Source: Caballeronia ptereochthonis (GTDB lineage Bacteria > Pseudomonadota > Gammaproteobacteria > Burkholderiales > Burkholderiaceae). From it: a DNA stretch of 64,000 bases. Every line of letters begins with the position of its first letter. The stretch's first letter is position 1. The notes under the pieces are model-generated. The model saw only the letters and a program-made list of their open reading frames with translations, ran no database searches and was not told the origin of the DNA. Shown here in pieces: positions 42,049 through 50,704 of this stretch. The translations under genes were made by a program, and so were the position numbers. The stretch covers positions 1 to 64,000 of the forward strand of contig NZ_FCOB02000031.1 of assembly GCF_001545075.1 (NCBI RefSeq). The letters are read 5' to 3'.

Positions 42049-42888
42049 ATGAGTTACAAGACTGTTCTCGTGCATCTCGACACCAGCGTGCGCGCGCATC
42101 CGAGGCTGGAAACCACATTGCAACTGGCAAAGCGCTTCGACGCGCATGTCATCGGAGTGTTTGCGATCTTCGAACCCGACCCGCGCACCTTCGAGGTCAT
42201 GGCGGGCACCGCCGGGTATTACGAGCAGCACGCGGCCATGCGGCGCGAACAGCGCGGTGCCATCGAGCGGCTCTTTCATGCGGAGCTGAAGCGCGCGGGC
42301 GTGTCGGGCGACTGGATCGAAACGCAAGAGCGGGCGAGCGTCGCCGTGCCGCGTTTCGCGCGCTGCGCGGATCTGGTAGTCGTGGGCCAGGACGATCCGA
42401 CCGATCCCGAGGCTTACGTCGGCGATCATTTTCCCGAGACGCTCGTCCTGTCCTCGGGGCGTCCGGTCTTGCTCATCCCGTACACGGGCTTCTTCGCCGC
42501 GCTCGGCAAGCATCCGATGATCGCCTGGGACGGCAGCCGCGAAGCGGCCCGCGCCGTTCACGACGCCCTGCCCTTGCTCAAGGCGGCCGAGCGCGTCTCG
42601 ATCGTCAGCATCGATACGGCCCGAGGCGAAGCATACGGCGACCGCATCCCGGGCGCGGACATCGCGGCATGCATCGCGCGGCACGGCGTGAAAGCCGAGG
42701 TCTCGTCGAGCGTCGGCGCGGCGGACGCTTCGGCGGGCGAGCTGCTGCTTTCCCGCGCGGCCGACCTGAATGCGGACCTCGTGGTGATGGGCGGTTATGG
42801 ACACGCGCGCTGGCAGGAACTCGTGCTCGGCGGCGCCACGCGAACCTTCCTCGCGTCGATGACGGTTCCCGTGCTCATGTCTCACTGA
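42049..42888 (+). CDS. tandem-domain universal stress protein
   Basis: 279 residues, two UspA folds. It starts MSYKTVLVHLDTSVRAHPRL, close to the protein at 20114. The second half begins MIAWDGSREAARAVHDALPL and ends MGGYGHARWQELVLGGATR, a G-x2-G-H-x-R variant of the nucleotide motif. AAGGAG precedes the ATG at 42049. It is the first gene of a plus-strand pair with the next universal stress protein and has an FNR-type promoter. Confidence 0.9.
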   Translation: MSYKTVLVHLDTSVRAHPRLETTLQLAKRFDAHVIGVFAIFEPDPRTFEVMAGTAGYYEQHAAMRREQRGAIERLFHAELKRAGVSGDWIETQERASVAVPRFARCADLVVVGQDDPTDPEAYVGDHFPETLVLSSGRPVLLIPYTGFFAALGKHPMIAWDGSREAARAVHDALPLLKAAERVSIVSIDTARGEAYGDRIPGADIAACIARHGVKAEVSSSVGAADASAGELLLSRAADLNADLVVMGGYGHARWQELVLGGATRTFLASMTVPVLMSH

Positions 42889-42962
42889 GCCGCCGATCAC
42901 GCGCGGAGCGCATCCGAAGCGGATTCTCAACGAGCGCGACCGCGCAACAAGGAGCCGATGTC

Positions 42963-43790
42963 ATGAACTGGAAGTCGATTCTCGTCCATCTGGACAACAG
43001 CCGGCGCTGTGACGCACGAACACGGCTCGCGTTCGACATCGCAAGTCGTTTCGATGCTCACGTCATCGGGCTCTATCTGGTCTGCCAGGATCTGCTTCAT
43101 CACGTGTTCGATCCGTCGGACAGGCTGCAACACGAGGCCTACGCGGAGCAACGTCGGGCGGCGCTCGAGAAGGCACGCGACACGTTCGAGCACGCGGCAA
43201 GGCTCGCGGGCGTCAGCGCGGAGTGGCGTGCGCCGGGCAGCCCTGTCTTCGATGCGGCCACGCTGCACGGCCGTCATGCGGATGTGATCGTGCTCGGACA
43301 GGACGACCCCGACGACCCCGCTGCGTTCGTCGCGCTGCACTTCGTCGAGGACGTCGTGATCAGTGTCGGCCGGCCGGTGCTGATCGTGCCACGGGCCGGG
43401 GACATCCCTACGTTCGGCGAAAACGTCCTCATCGGGTGGGACGACAGCCGCGAAGCCGCGCGTGCCGTTTTCGATGCGCTGCCCATTCTTCGGCGTGCGC
43501 GTTTCATCGAGGTCGCGACCGTCGAACGGCATCGATACGAAGAAGCGCCCGCGGGCATCGAGATTTCCGCTTATCTGGATCGGCAGGGCGTGCGCGCCAG
43601 CTTTTCCTCGACGCCGCGCATTCGCGGCGAAAACACCGGTATGACGTTGGTGGACAAAGCGAGCAGCGCGCACGCGGACTTGCTCGTCGCGGGCGCCTAT
43701 GCGCATTCGCGCGGACTGGAACGCGTGCTCGGCGGTGTGACGCGCGCACTTCTCGAGATGTCGCCGCTTCCGGTTCTGCTATCGCATTGA
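42963..43790 (+). CDS. tandem-domain universal stress protein
   Basis: 275 residues, in the same subfamily as its neighbour: MNWKSILVHLDNSRRCDART at the start, GWDDSREAARAVFDALPIL at the beginning of the second half and AGAYAHSRGLERVLGGVTRA at the end. AAGGAG lies about ten bases before the ATG. A 74 bp gap separates it from the previous gene, and it probably shares the transcript. It is the right-hand end of the low-oxygen island. Confidence 0.9.
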   Translation: MNWKSILVHLDNSRRCDARTRLAFDIASRFDAHVIGLYLVCQDLLHHVFDPSDRLQHEAYAEQRRAALEKARDTFEHAARLAGVSAEWRAPGSPVFDAATLHGRHADVIVLGQDDPDDPAAFVALHFVEDVVISVGRPVLIVPRAGDIPTFGENVLIGWDDSREAARAVFDALPILRRARFIEVATVERHRYEEAPAGIEISAYLDRQGVRASFSSTPRIRGENTGMTLVDKASSAHADLLVAGAYAHSRGLERVLGGVTRALLEMSPLPVLLSH

Positions 43791-43826
43791 ATCAGCTTCG
43801 GACGCATCGCATCGCAGTGGGAAAGC

Positions 43827-43862
43827 GGCCGGATTTCATCCTTTTGGTCGTTTGATCCGGCC
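43827..43862. terminator. hairpin between convergent stress protein and cytochrome b561 genes
   Basis: GGCCGGAT (43827-43834) pairs with ATCCGGCC (43855-43862) around a 20 nt loop that contains CCTTTTGG. It lies between the convergent stops and could end both transcripts. Confidence 0.45.
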
Positions 43863-43872
43863 ATGCCCGGTT

Positions 43873-44424
43873 TCATGGCTTTTCGATGGGCGGCAGCATG
43901 CGCTTCAAGGTTCCATCGCGCAGAATGAAGTGATGAAACAGCGCCGCGCCGATGTGCATCACAGCGAGCGCCAGCAGCACCCACGCAAGGTTTCGGTGCC
44001 AGTCGCCGAGCGCGTGTCCGAGCGCCGAGCCGGTGGGAGACAGCGGCGGCATGGGCATGACGCCGAACAGCGAAACCGGCCAGCCACGCGACGAGGCGTT
44101 GGCCCACCCCATCATGGGAACCACGATCAGGAGCAGATAGAGCGCCCTATGGGTCAGGCGTGCAAACGCGCGCAAGGCCGGCGGCAACGTCACCACATCG
44201 GGCGGGACCACGTGCGTGCTCCGCCAGAGGAAGCGTATCAGCACGAATAGAAGAATCACCATGCCGATGCCCAGATGCCAGGCGATCAGCCCCACCGGCT
44301 TCGTGTCGCGATGCACGTCCGGCATGGTCCACGCGATCACGAACTGGATGAGCAACAGTGCGGCAGTCAACCAGTGAAGCACGCGCGCAGGCGCGTTGTA
44401 GACGAGAATGGGTTCCGTTTGCAT
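43873..44424 (-). CDS. cytochrome b561 family protein
   Basis: 183 residues with four membrane helices (for example VLHWLTAALLLIQFVIAWTM and LAWHLGIG-like IAWHLGIGMVILLFVLIRF). Conserved His residues in the first, second and fourth helices (HWL, WHLG, DWHRN and MHIGAALFHH) would bind two haems b. Such proteins oxidise quinol and handle superoxide at the inner membrane (CybB family). A CTTAA-N6-CTTAA box lies upstream, and FNR-type boxes are absent, so it stands outside the low-oxygen regulon. Confidence 0.88.
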   Translation of the reverse strand: MQTEPILVYNAPARVLHWLTAALLLIQFVIAWTMPDVHRDTKPVGLIAWHLGIGMVILLFVLIRFLWRSTHVVPPDVVTLPPALRAFARLTHRALYLLLIVVPMMGWANASSRGWPVSLFGVMPMPPLSPTGSALGHALGDWHRNLAWVLLALAVMHIGAALFHHFILRDGTLKRMLPPIEKP

Positions 44425-44469
44425 CAGGCCTCCTCTAGAAAACAGCCGCGTGCGCTTGAACAGAGCGCC

Positions 44470-44504
44470 ATACTATGTCCAAGGAACCTTAAGAGAACGT
44501 TAAG
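44470..44504 (-). promoter_or_regulatory. PmrA/QseB-like direct repeat and -10 element before cytochrome b561
   Basis: On the minus strand CTTAA-N6-CTTAA occupies 44489-44504, followed 13 bases later by TAGTAT (44470-44475) as -10. This is the known pattern for PmrA/QseB-class response regulators, which often control cytochrome b561 genes. No such regulator gene is in the window. Confidence 0.55.
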
Positions 44505-44690
44505 GAACATTTCCAATGCTCCGGTTTCACACTTCTGAGAGACGACGAGAAGAGTAGCGCAGGATTGTTTTGAAGCAAGCGATTCCGATGTCTGCAACCG
44601 GACCGGGCTCAGTCGTAGCCGCGCTCGATCCCCGCGATTGAGCCTGATGGAAGCATATCGATCCTTTCGACCATACGTCCTGTTTCAGGA

Positions 44691-45638
44691 TTACGATCTT
44701 TTTTGCACCGGCCTGGTTTTGCGCACTTGCGGCGCCGTGTCCGCGAACAGATCGCTCACCACCCCGCGCAGCCAGCGATTGCCTTCGTCCTGCTGGACGC
44801 GCGCATGCCAGAGGAGATGGATCGGCGCGGCTGGCAAAGCCATGGGCAACGCGCGCAGGCTGAGCGAGAACGGCAGCGCGAGTTGCGAGGCCAGTCGCTC
44901 CGGCACCGTGGCAATCAGATCGGTGCGTTGCAGGATGTAGCCGACACTCATGAAGTGCGGCACCGTCAATCTCACCTGGCGCTGCACGCCGCGCCGTTTC
45001 AGCCAATCTTCCACTTGTCCGTGTCCGGTACCGGCGGACACCACGACCAGATGCTCTGCCTCACGCCAGGCAGCCAGCGTCAGCGGCGTGTCCTCAAGCG
45101 CGTGGCCCCGCCTGAACAGGCAGACATACCGCTGATCGAACAGGCGCCGCTGATAGAAGCCGCCCTTGAGTTGCGGCAGCAGGCCAATGGCGAGATCGAC
45201 CCGGCCGTCGGCCATCTCGTCGCTCAGATTGACGCTCGTGTCGCGAACGGTATTCAGCGCGATGCCCGGGGCCTCGCGCGACAACCGTTCGACCAGCGCG
45301 GGCAGGAAGACGACTTCGCCGATATCGGTCATTCCAATCGTCATCGTGCGCGTGGCAAGCAGCGGATCGAAACCAGTCTCGGGATTGAGCGCCGCGTGCA
45401 GAGTCGCAAGCGCCTGTGAGACCGGTTCAGCCAGACGCAGCGCGAACGGCGTGGGCACCACGCCGCCCGGCCCGCGCACGAACAGCGGATCGCCGAGCCG
45501 GCGGCGCAGCTTGGCGAGCGCATTGCTGACCCCGGGCTGACTCATGTTCATCTGCTCGGCCACGGTCGATACGCGCCGCTCCTGCATCAATCGCTGGAAA
45601 AGCAGCAGCAGATTGAGATCGACGTCGCTCAGTTCCAT
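44691..45638 (-). CDS. LysR-family transcriptional regulator (NahR/NodD-like branch)
   Basis: 315 residues. The N-terminal winged helix reads DLNLLLLFQRLMQERRVSTV then AEQMNMSQPGVSNALAKLRR, and the effector domain has TMTIGMTDIGEVVFLPALVE. The spelling of the helix-turn-helix (LxxFQxLMxERxVxxAA) is that of the NahR/NodD/SyrM branch, which often responds to aromatic compounds. It is divergent from an FAD monooxygenase with a 159 bp shared promoter region, so it probably activates that gene. Confidence 0.9.
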   Translation of the reverse strand: MELSDVDLNLLLLFQRLMQERRVSTVAEQMNMSQPGVSNALAKLRRRLGDPLFVRGPGGVVPTPFALRLAEPVSQALATLHAALNPETGFDPLLATRTMTIGMTDIGEVVFLPALVERLSREAPGIALNTVRDTSVNLSDEMADGRVDLAIGLLPQLKGGFYQRRLFDQRYVCLFRRGHALEDTPLTLAAWREAEHLVVVSAGTGHGQVEDWLKRRGVQRQVRLTVPHFMSVGYILQRTDLIATVPERLASQLALPFSLSLRALPMALPAAPIHLLWHARVQQDEGNRWLRGVVSDLFADTAPQVRKTRPVQKRS

Positions 45639-45797
45639 AGGTTTGCCATCGCAGGCTCATTGATTCGGGTGATGATGCAGATTCATTGCATTTTATTGTG
45701 GAATGGATCTCCGGTGCCGAGAATACAGACACGACGCACGCATCCGGCTCGAACACAGTACGCATGCCGTGCCGACTCAAACACACGGAGACACACC
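45639..45797. promoter_or_regulatory. divergent LysR/monooxygenase promoter region
   Basis: The AT-rich part at about 45675-45705 holds ATTCATTGCATTTTATTGTG followed by GAAT, an imperfect ATTC/GAAT repeat of the kind bound by NahR-type regulators. The assignment is tentative. Confidence 0.35.
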
Positions 45798-47015
45798 ATG
45801 GAACAGCCGGATCTGAAGATTGCCATCGTCGGTGCGGGCATCGGCGGCCTCACGCTTGCACTCGCGCTGCGAGAGTACGGCATCGACGCGCAGCTCTACG
45901 AGCAGACCGACGAGCTTCGCGAGGTGGGCGCGGCCGTCGCGCTCTCGGCGAATGCGACGCGGTTTTACGAGCGCATGGGACTGCGTTCAGCCTTCGACGC
46001 GGTGTGCGCTGAAATACCCGCGCTGATCTATCGGGACGGGCGCAGCGGCGAAGTCATCGGGCAGCATCGTGGCGAGCCGAGCTACCGCCGGCAGTTCGGC
46101 GGTTCGTATTGGGGCGTGCATCGCGCGGATCTGCAGGCCGTGCTGTCGAAAGCGGTCGGCCTCGAGCGCATCAATCTCAGCCATCGGCTGATCGATCTCG
46201 TGCAGCATGCGGATCGCATGAGTCTGAGCTTCGCCAATGGTCGGCACATCGACGCCGATCTGGTGATCGGCGCGGATGGGGCGCGCTCGATCACGCGGCG
46301 CTGGATGCTCGGCTACGACGATGCCCTGTATTCGGGCTGCTCGGGCTTTCGTGGCGTGGTACCGGCTGATTGCATGGATCTGCTGCCCGATCCCGAAGCC
46401 ATTCAGTTCTGGGTCGGACCGCAGGGCCATCTGCTTCACTATCCGATCGGCGACAAAGGCGACCAGAACTTTCTGCTCGTCGAGCGTCATCCATCGCCGT
46501 GGCCGTCGCGCGACTGGGTCACGCCGGCGAGCGAGGGTGAGCAGTTGCGCCTGTTCGAGGACTGGCATCCGGCGGTGGTGCAGATGATCACGGCAGTGCC
46601 GGTCAGTCAGCGTTGGGGCCTGTTCCATCGTCCCCCGCTCGGACGCTGGAGCCGGGGACGCGTGACGCTCATCGGCGATGCCGCGCATGCGCTCGTGCCG
46701 CACCACGGCCAGGGCGCCAATCAGTCGGTCGAAGATGCCGTGGTGCTGGCCGCGCAACTGGCCAAGGCGGGCCCAGGACGCTGGCGCGAGGCGCAGGAGG
46801 CCTACGAACGGCTGCGCCGGGGCCGCACGCGCAAGGTCCAATACGCCTCGATATCCACGGCGGACGTGCTGCATCTGCCCGACGGGCCCGAAGCGCAGGC
46901 TCGCAACGCTCGCCTCCGCGCGCGCGACAGCCTGCTGCATCACCTGGACTGGATTCACGATTTCGACGCCCTTGCACAAGAGCCGAGCGAACGTCAGGGC
47001 GGCACCTGGCTTTGA
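45798..47015 (+). CDS. FAD-dependent aromatic monooxygenase (salicylate/3-hydroxybenzoate hydroxylase-like)
   Basis: 405 residues of class A flavoprotein monooxygenase. Motifs: GxGxxG in IVGAGIGGLTLALAL, the DG motif in VIGADGARSITRR and the GD motif in VTLIGDAAHALVPHHGQGAN. GGAG precedes the ATG at 45798. These enzymes hydroxylate an aromatic acid or heteroaromatic ring with NAD(P)H and O2. The divergent LysR regulator and the adjacent amino-acid-type ABC transporter suggest that the transporter may import the substrate. Its last 22 bases overlap the convergent permease gene. 6-hydroxynicotinate 3-monooxygenase is another possible function. Confidence 0.88.
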   Translation: MEQPDLKIAIVGAGIGGLTLALALREYGIDAQLYEQTDELREVGAAVALSANATRFYERMGLRSAFDAVCAEIPALIYRDGRSGEVIGQHRGEPSYRRQFGGSYWGVHRADLQAVLSKAVGLERINLSHRLIDLVQHADRMSLSFANGRHIDADLVIGADGARSITRRWMLGYDDALYSGCSGFRGVVPADCMDLLPDPEAIQFWVGPQGHLLHYPIGDKGDQNFLLVERHPSPWPSRDWVTPASEGEQLRLFEDWHPAVVQMITAVPVSQRWGLFHRPPLGRWSRGRVTLIGDAAHALVPHHGQGANQSVEDAVVLAAQLAKAGPGRWREAQEAYERLRRGRTRKVQYASISTADVLHLPDGPEAQARNARLRARDSLLHHLDWIHDFDALAQEPSERQGGTWL

Positions 47016-47734
47016 GCAGCGCGCTCAGGCCTCCGGGCGGCGGCGTTGGAGCATGTCGAGAGAGCGCCGCGAACGAGCAACGCGTGCGCGATCCATTGCA
47101 ACGCCCCGCACAGCATCAGATACACGAAACCGACGAACAGGAAGATCTGGGCCGGATAGACCATCAGGCGGTTGTTGAGCTGGTTGGCAAGGAACGTGAA
47201 CTCCGGCACGCCGACGATGTATGCGAGCGACGTATCCTTGATGAGCGATACCCATTGATTGACGAACGACGGCATCATCACGCGCACGGCTTGCGGCAGG
47301 ATGACTTCCCGTAACGCCTGCCAGCGCGTCAGCCCGAGCGACAGCGCCGCCTGTCGCTGACCTTCCCCGATCGACACGATGCCCGCATGCACCGAATGCG
47401 ACAGATACGCGCCGCCGATCAGCGCCAGGGCGCATACGACCGTCGCGAGGCCCGGCACGTTCACGTGCAGCAGGATCGGCATCAGGAAGAAGGTCCAGAA
47501 GATCAGCATCAGCACGGGAATGGCGCGAAAGAATGCGACCACCGCCGTCAGCGCGAGATGCGCGAGGCCGCGTGTCATGGCGAGCGCGATACCGCCCGCG
47601 AGCCCGATCATCGCCGCGAGCAGCGCCGACACGATCGAGAGCGCCACCGTCAGCGCCACGCCGCCCAGCGGTCCGGCGGGAAATGCGCCCAGCAGCAAAT
47701 AGCGCAGCGACGCGAACCAGTCGAAATCGTTCAT
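46994..47734 (-). CDS. polar amino-acid ABC transporter permease (HisM family)
   Basis: 246 residues with the HisMQ pattern: VALTVALSIVSALLAAMIGL, FFRAIPVLMLIFW and the EAA loop AALSLGLTRWQALREVILPQ. The ATG at 47734 overlaps the stop of the partner permease (ATGA). The C-terminus after ALLVRGALSTCSNAA is polar. It forms a heterodimeric channel with the next gene's product. No ATPase gene follows; downstream is the convergent monooxygenase. Confidence 0.87.
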   Translation of the reverse strand: MNDFDWFASLRYLLLGAFPAGPLGGVALTVALSIVSALLAAMIGLAGGIALAMTRGLAHLALTAVVAFFRAIPVLMLIFWTFFLMPILLHVNVPGLATVVCALALIGGAYLSHSVHAGIVSIGEGQRQAALSLGLTRWQALREVILPQAVRVMMPSFVNQWVSLIKDTSLAYIVGVPEFTFLANQLNNRLMVYPAQIFLFVGFVYLMLCGALQWIAHALLVRGALSTCSNAAARRPERAAQSQVPP

Positions 47735-48462
47735 GCGCGCCCCCGCTGCAATGCGCGCACGCCCGTGCGCTGCCAGACGACCAGCGCCACCTCGATGACC
47801 GCGATGGTCAGCACATAAAACACCGTGGCCGTGCCGAAGGCCTGAAAGGTCCTGAAGGTCTCGGTATCGACCTGGCGCGACATGTAGGAGAGCTCCGCGA
47901 CGCCGATCGCCATCGTGAGCGACGAGTTCTTCGCCACGTTCATGTATTGCCCCGCGAGCGGCGGCATCGCGATGCGCAGCGCCTGCGGCAGGACGACGTG
48001 GCGCAGCGTCGCGTAACGGCCCATGCCGAGCGCGGCGGCGGCCTGCTCCTGTGCATGGCTCACGCCGCGCATTCCCGCGCGAAACTCCTCGCCGATGAAT
48101 GCCGTGGTGTAGCAGGTCAGCCCGATCCAGCCGGCGAACAGCTCGAAGCTCGGCCAGCGCAAGGCGACCGGACCGAGCGTCGCCGCATGCGGCGTGTTGA
48201 GCCACGTCATCCAGTCGGATGGCAGCAAGGCGGCCGCGCCGAAGTACCAGAACAGCAACTGCACCAGCAGCGGCGAATTTCGAAACACGAAGACGTAGAG
48301 CGCCGCCCCGCGCGCCACCGCCCGACTGCGCGACGTGCGCGCGACGGCCAGCACGAAGCCGAACAGCGTCGCGCAGATTCCGGCGCACGCGGAAAGCATC
48401 AGCGTGACGGCGAATCCCTGTTCCAGCCAGGCGAAATACTTCGGTTCAAGCCAGCTTTGCAT
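47731..48462 (-). CDS. polar amino-acid ABC transporter permease (HisQ family)
   Basis: 243 residues. VTLMLSACAGICATLFGFVL, YVFVFRNSPLLVQLLFWYF and the EAA loop AAAALGMGRYATLRHVVLPQ identify it. It starts MQSWLEPKYFAWLEQG at 48462 and lies 95 bp downstream of the binding-protein gene on the same strand. It partners with the permease at 46994. Confidence 0.88.
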   Translation of the reverse strand: MQSWLEPKYFAWLEQGFAVTLMLSACAGICATLFGFVLAVARTSRSRAVARGAALYVFVFRNSPLLVQLLFWYFGAAALLPSDWMTWLNTPHAATLGPVALRWPSFELFAGWIGLTCYTTAFIGEEFRAGMRGVSHAQEQAAAALGMGRYATLRHVVLPQALRIAMPPLAGQYMNVAKNSSLTMAIGVAELSYMSRQVDTETFRTFQAFGTATVFYVLTIAVIEVALVVWQRTGVRALQRGRA

Positions 48463-48557
48463 GATCGACCATCAGAACCCGACGGAAAGCGGAAAGCACG
48501 AAGCCCGGGACGCCCGACGTCTGCGAGCGGCCCGGGCCAGCACGGCGATGACGACGA

Positions 48558-49379
48558 TCAACTGCTCTTTTGCGGATCGCCGATCTTGAACAGACGCGGC
48601 AGCGGCGCGGCGCTCTGCGGGCCGAACCACTTGTCGTAGATTCGCGCGGCCTCGCCGTCCGCTTCGAGCTTCGTGAGCGTACCGTTCACGGCATCGAGCA
48701 GACGTGTCTCGCCCTTGGACACGCCAACGCCTTCGTAGTCGTTGGAAATCGTGAACGGAGGAATCTCGTAGCCGGCCTTGTCCGGCACGCGTGCGAGCAG
48801 CGCGACCAGCTTCGGCCCGTCCTGCGTGATCGCCTGCACGTTGCCCGTGCGCAGTGCGGCGAAGGCGAACGGCGTGTCGTCATAGGCGACGATGGTCGCG
48901 TTCGGGAATTTCGCCCGCACCTGCTGCTCGTTGGTCGTGCCCTTGTCCGCACCGATGCGCAGGCTGTTGACCTGATCGGGTGACTTGAGCACTCCCTTCT
49001 TCGCGATGAACTGCGTGCCCGATGCGAAATATGGCGTGCTGAAGTCGACTTCCTTCTTGCGCTCGTCGGTGATCGTGAAGTTGGCGAAGACCAGATCGAC
49101 CTTGCCCGACTTCAGGAACGCGATACGGTTCGCGGGATTGGTCGGCTGCACTTCGAGCCTGACGCCCAGGCTTTTCGCCACGGCGCGCGCGTAATCGACA
49201 TCGAGCCCGACGATCTGGTTGTCCTTCGGATCGACGAAACCGAAGGGCGGATTGCTATCGAATGCGGCCACGCGCAGCACGCCGGCCTTCTTGATGTCGT
49301 CGAGTCGATCCGCGTGCGCGGCGTTCGATGCCACGACCAGCAATGCCGCGAGCACCGCGCCCCAAGTTCTGATTTTCAT
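48558..49379 (-). CDS. polar amino-acid ABC transporter periplasmic binding protein
   Basis: 273 residues. A Sec signal peptide (MKIRTWGAVLAALLVVASNA, cleavage near AHA-D) precedes a SBP_bac_3 domain: LDDIKKAGVLRVAAFDSNPP, FGFVDPKDNQIVGLDVDYAR and DLVFANFTITDERKKEVDFS. The start at 49379 gives a standard signal; the frame extends to 49445. It delivers an amino acid or similar small polar ligand to the two permeases. The ATPase must be encoded elsewhere. Confidence 0.9.
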   Translation of the reverse strand: MKIRTWGAVLAALLVVASNAAHADRLDDIKKAGVLRVAAFDSNPPFGFVDPKDNQIVGLDVDYARAVAKSLGVRLEVQPTNPANRIAFLKSGKVDLVFANFTITDERKKEVDFSTPYFASGTQFIAKKGVLKSPDQVNSLRIGADKGTTNEQQVRAKFPNATIVAYDDTPFAFAALRTGNVQAITQDGPKLVALLARVPDKAGYEIPPFTISNDYEGVGVSKGETRLLDAVNGTLTKLEADGEAARIYDKWFGPQSAAPLPRLFKIGDPQKSS

Positions 49380-49714
49380 TGCTTGAATTCCCATGTTCGT
49401 TGCGCCGGTGCGCCATTGCAGACGGCAAGCGCGGTGGCGAGGCACGCACTCTAGCGGTGCGGCGCGCGCGAGGGAACGAAGTTTTTGTCAGGTCGAAAGC
49501 TATCGCCGAGATTTGGCGCGGAAGCCCGCGTCATGCCGGTTCGCAAAGGGAGCCGCGAGCGGCGAGGCATCGGGCGCTCATCGCACAGGAATGCATATGA
49601 GGACAATCGTCATAGCGTTATGTCGATTGCTACGTTGGTCGGAACATCCCCGCGTTCTAGCATCGGATGCTCCCGAACTGCGCTCGTCGCGCCCATCATC
49701 GCCTGATCCTCGCC
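49380..49714. other. gene-free divergent intergenic region
   Basis: 335 bp between two divergent binding-protein genes. It should contain both promoters; I see no strong repeat, box or small gene. The stretch around 49610-49640 (GTTATGTCGATTGCTACGTT) is the least GC-rich part and may hold the promoter of the SsuA-like gene. Confidence 0.4.
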
Positions 49715-50704
49715 ATGTCCAACACCAGAAAACCTATTGACCGCCGCGCATTCCTGTCTCTTTCCGCCAACGCGGCGATAACCGCCGCGACCTTCGCGGC
49801 CATGCCGGCCTCATTCGCGCAACAAGCCGCGCAGGGACAGGCGCGCGTGCTGCGCGTCGGTAACCAGAAGGGTTATCTGAATCTGCTCAAAGGACGCGGA
49901 ACGCTCGAGAAGCGGCTCGCTCCGCTCGGCGTATCCGTGAGCTGGACGGAGTTCTCCGCCGGCCCCGTGCAACTGGAAGCCCTGAACGTCGGCTCGATCG
50001 ACTTCGGCGACGTGGGGGAAGCGCCGCCCATCTTCGCGCAAGCCGCCGGCGCGCCGCTTGCCTATGTGGCCGCCACGCCGGCGCGGCCGAAATCCGAAGC
50101 CGTGCTGGTCCCGGCGCAATCGTCCATCAGAACGGTGGCCGATCTGAAGGGCAAGCGCGTCGCGCTGAACAAAGGCAGCAACGTCCATTATTTTCTGGTC
50201 AGGCTGCTGCGCCTGCACGGCCTGCAATATGGCGACATCGAGCCGGCCTTCCTCGCCCCCGCCGATGCGCGCGCCGCGTTCGAGCGCGGCTCGATCGATG
50301 CGTGGGTCATCTGGGATCCGTTCCTCGCCGCCGCGCAGAAGTCGCTGAATGCGCGCATCGTGGCGGATGCGAGCGGCGTGGTGGGCAATCGCGCCTACTA
50401 CTTCTCGTCGCAGCGCTATGTGGCGAAGAATCCCGATGTGATTCGCGTGGTCATCGAGGAAATCAAGGCGGTCGATCAATGGGGCAAGCTGAATCCGGAC
50501 GAACTCGCGAGCGAGCTCGCGCGGCTCTGGGGTCTGCCCAAGCCCGTGGTCGATCTCGCCGTGAGCCGCCAGGCGTTCGGCACCGAACCCATCACGCGCG
50601 CGATCATCGGTGAGCAACCGCAGATCGCGGATACGTTCGTCGAGCTGGGCCTCATACCGAAGCATGTCGACGTGCTGAAGGCCGCGCCGCCCGATCTCGC
50701 GTGA
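49715..50704 (+). CDS. aliphatic sulfonate-type ABC transporter binding protein (SsuA-like), orphan
   Basis: 329 residues. A twin-arginine-like signal (DRRAFLSLSANAAITAATFA) precedes an NMT1/SsuA fold: LRVGNQKGYLNLLKGRGTLE, FSAGPVQLEALNVGSIDFGD and DAWVIWDPFLAAAQKSL. SsuA-type proteins bind alkanesulfonates or taurine for sulfur scavenging. The start at 49715 (MSNTRKPIDRRAF) has a weak ribosome site. No SsuB, SsuC or SsuD gene is adjacent, which is unusual. Confidence 0.85.
   Translation: MSNTRKPIDRRAFLSLSANAAITAATFAAMPASFAQQAAQGQARVLRVGNQKGYLNLLKGRGTLEKRLAPLGVSVSWTEFSAGPVQLEALNVGSIDFGDVGEAPPIFAQAAGAPLAYVAATPARPKSEAVLVPAQSSIRTVADLKGKRVALNKGSNVHYFLVRLLRLHGLQYGDIEPAFLAPADARAAFERGSIDAWVIWDPFLAAAQKSLNARIVADASGVVGNRAYYFSSQRYVAKNPDVIRVVIEEIKAVDQWGKLNPDELASELARLWGLPKPVVDLAVSRQAFGTEPITRAIIGEQPQIADTFVELGLIPKHVDVLKAAPPDLA

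Noticed and set aside
44482-44512. CCTTAA/TTAAGG inverted repeat as a terminator of the LysR gene
   Set aside because: It lies upstream of the cytochrome b561 promoter and reads better as a CTTAA-N6-CTTAA regulator site; no T-tract follows.
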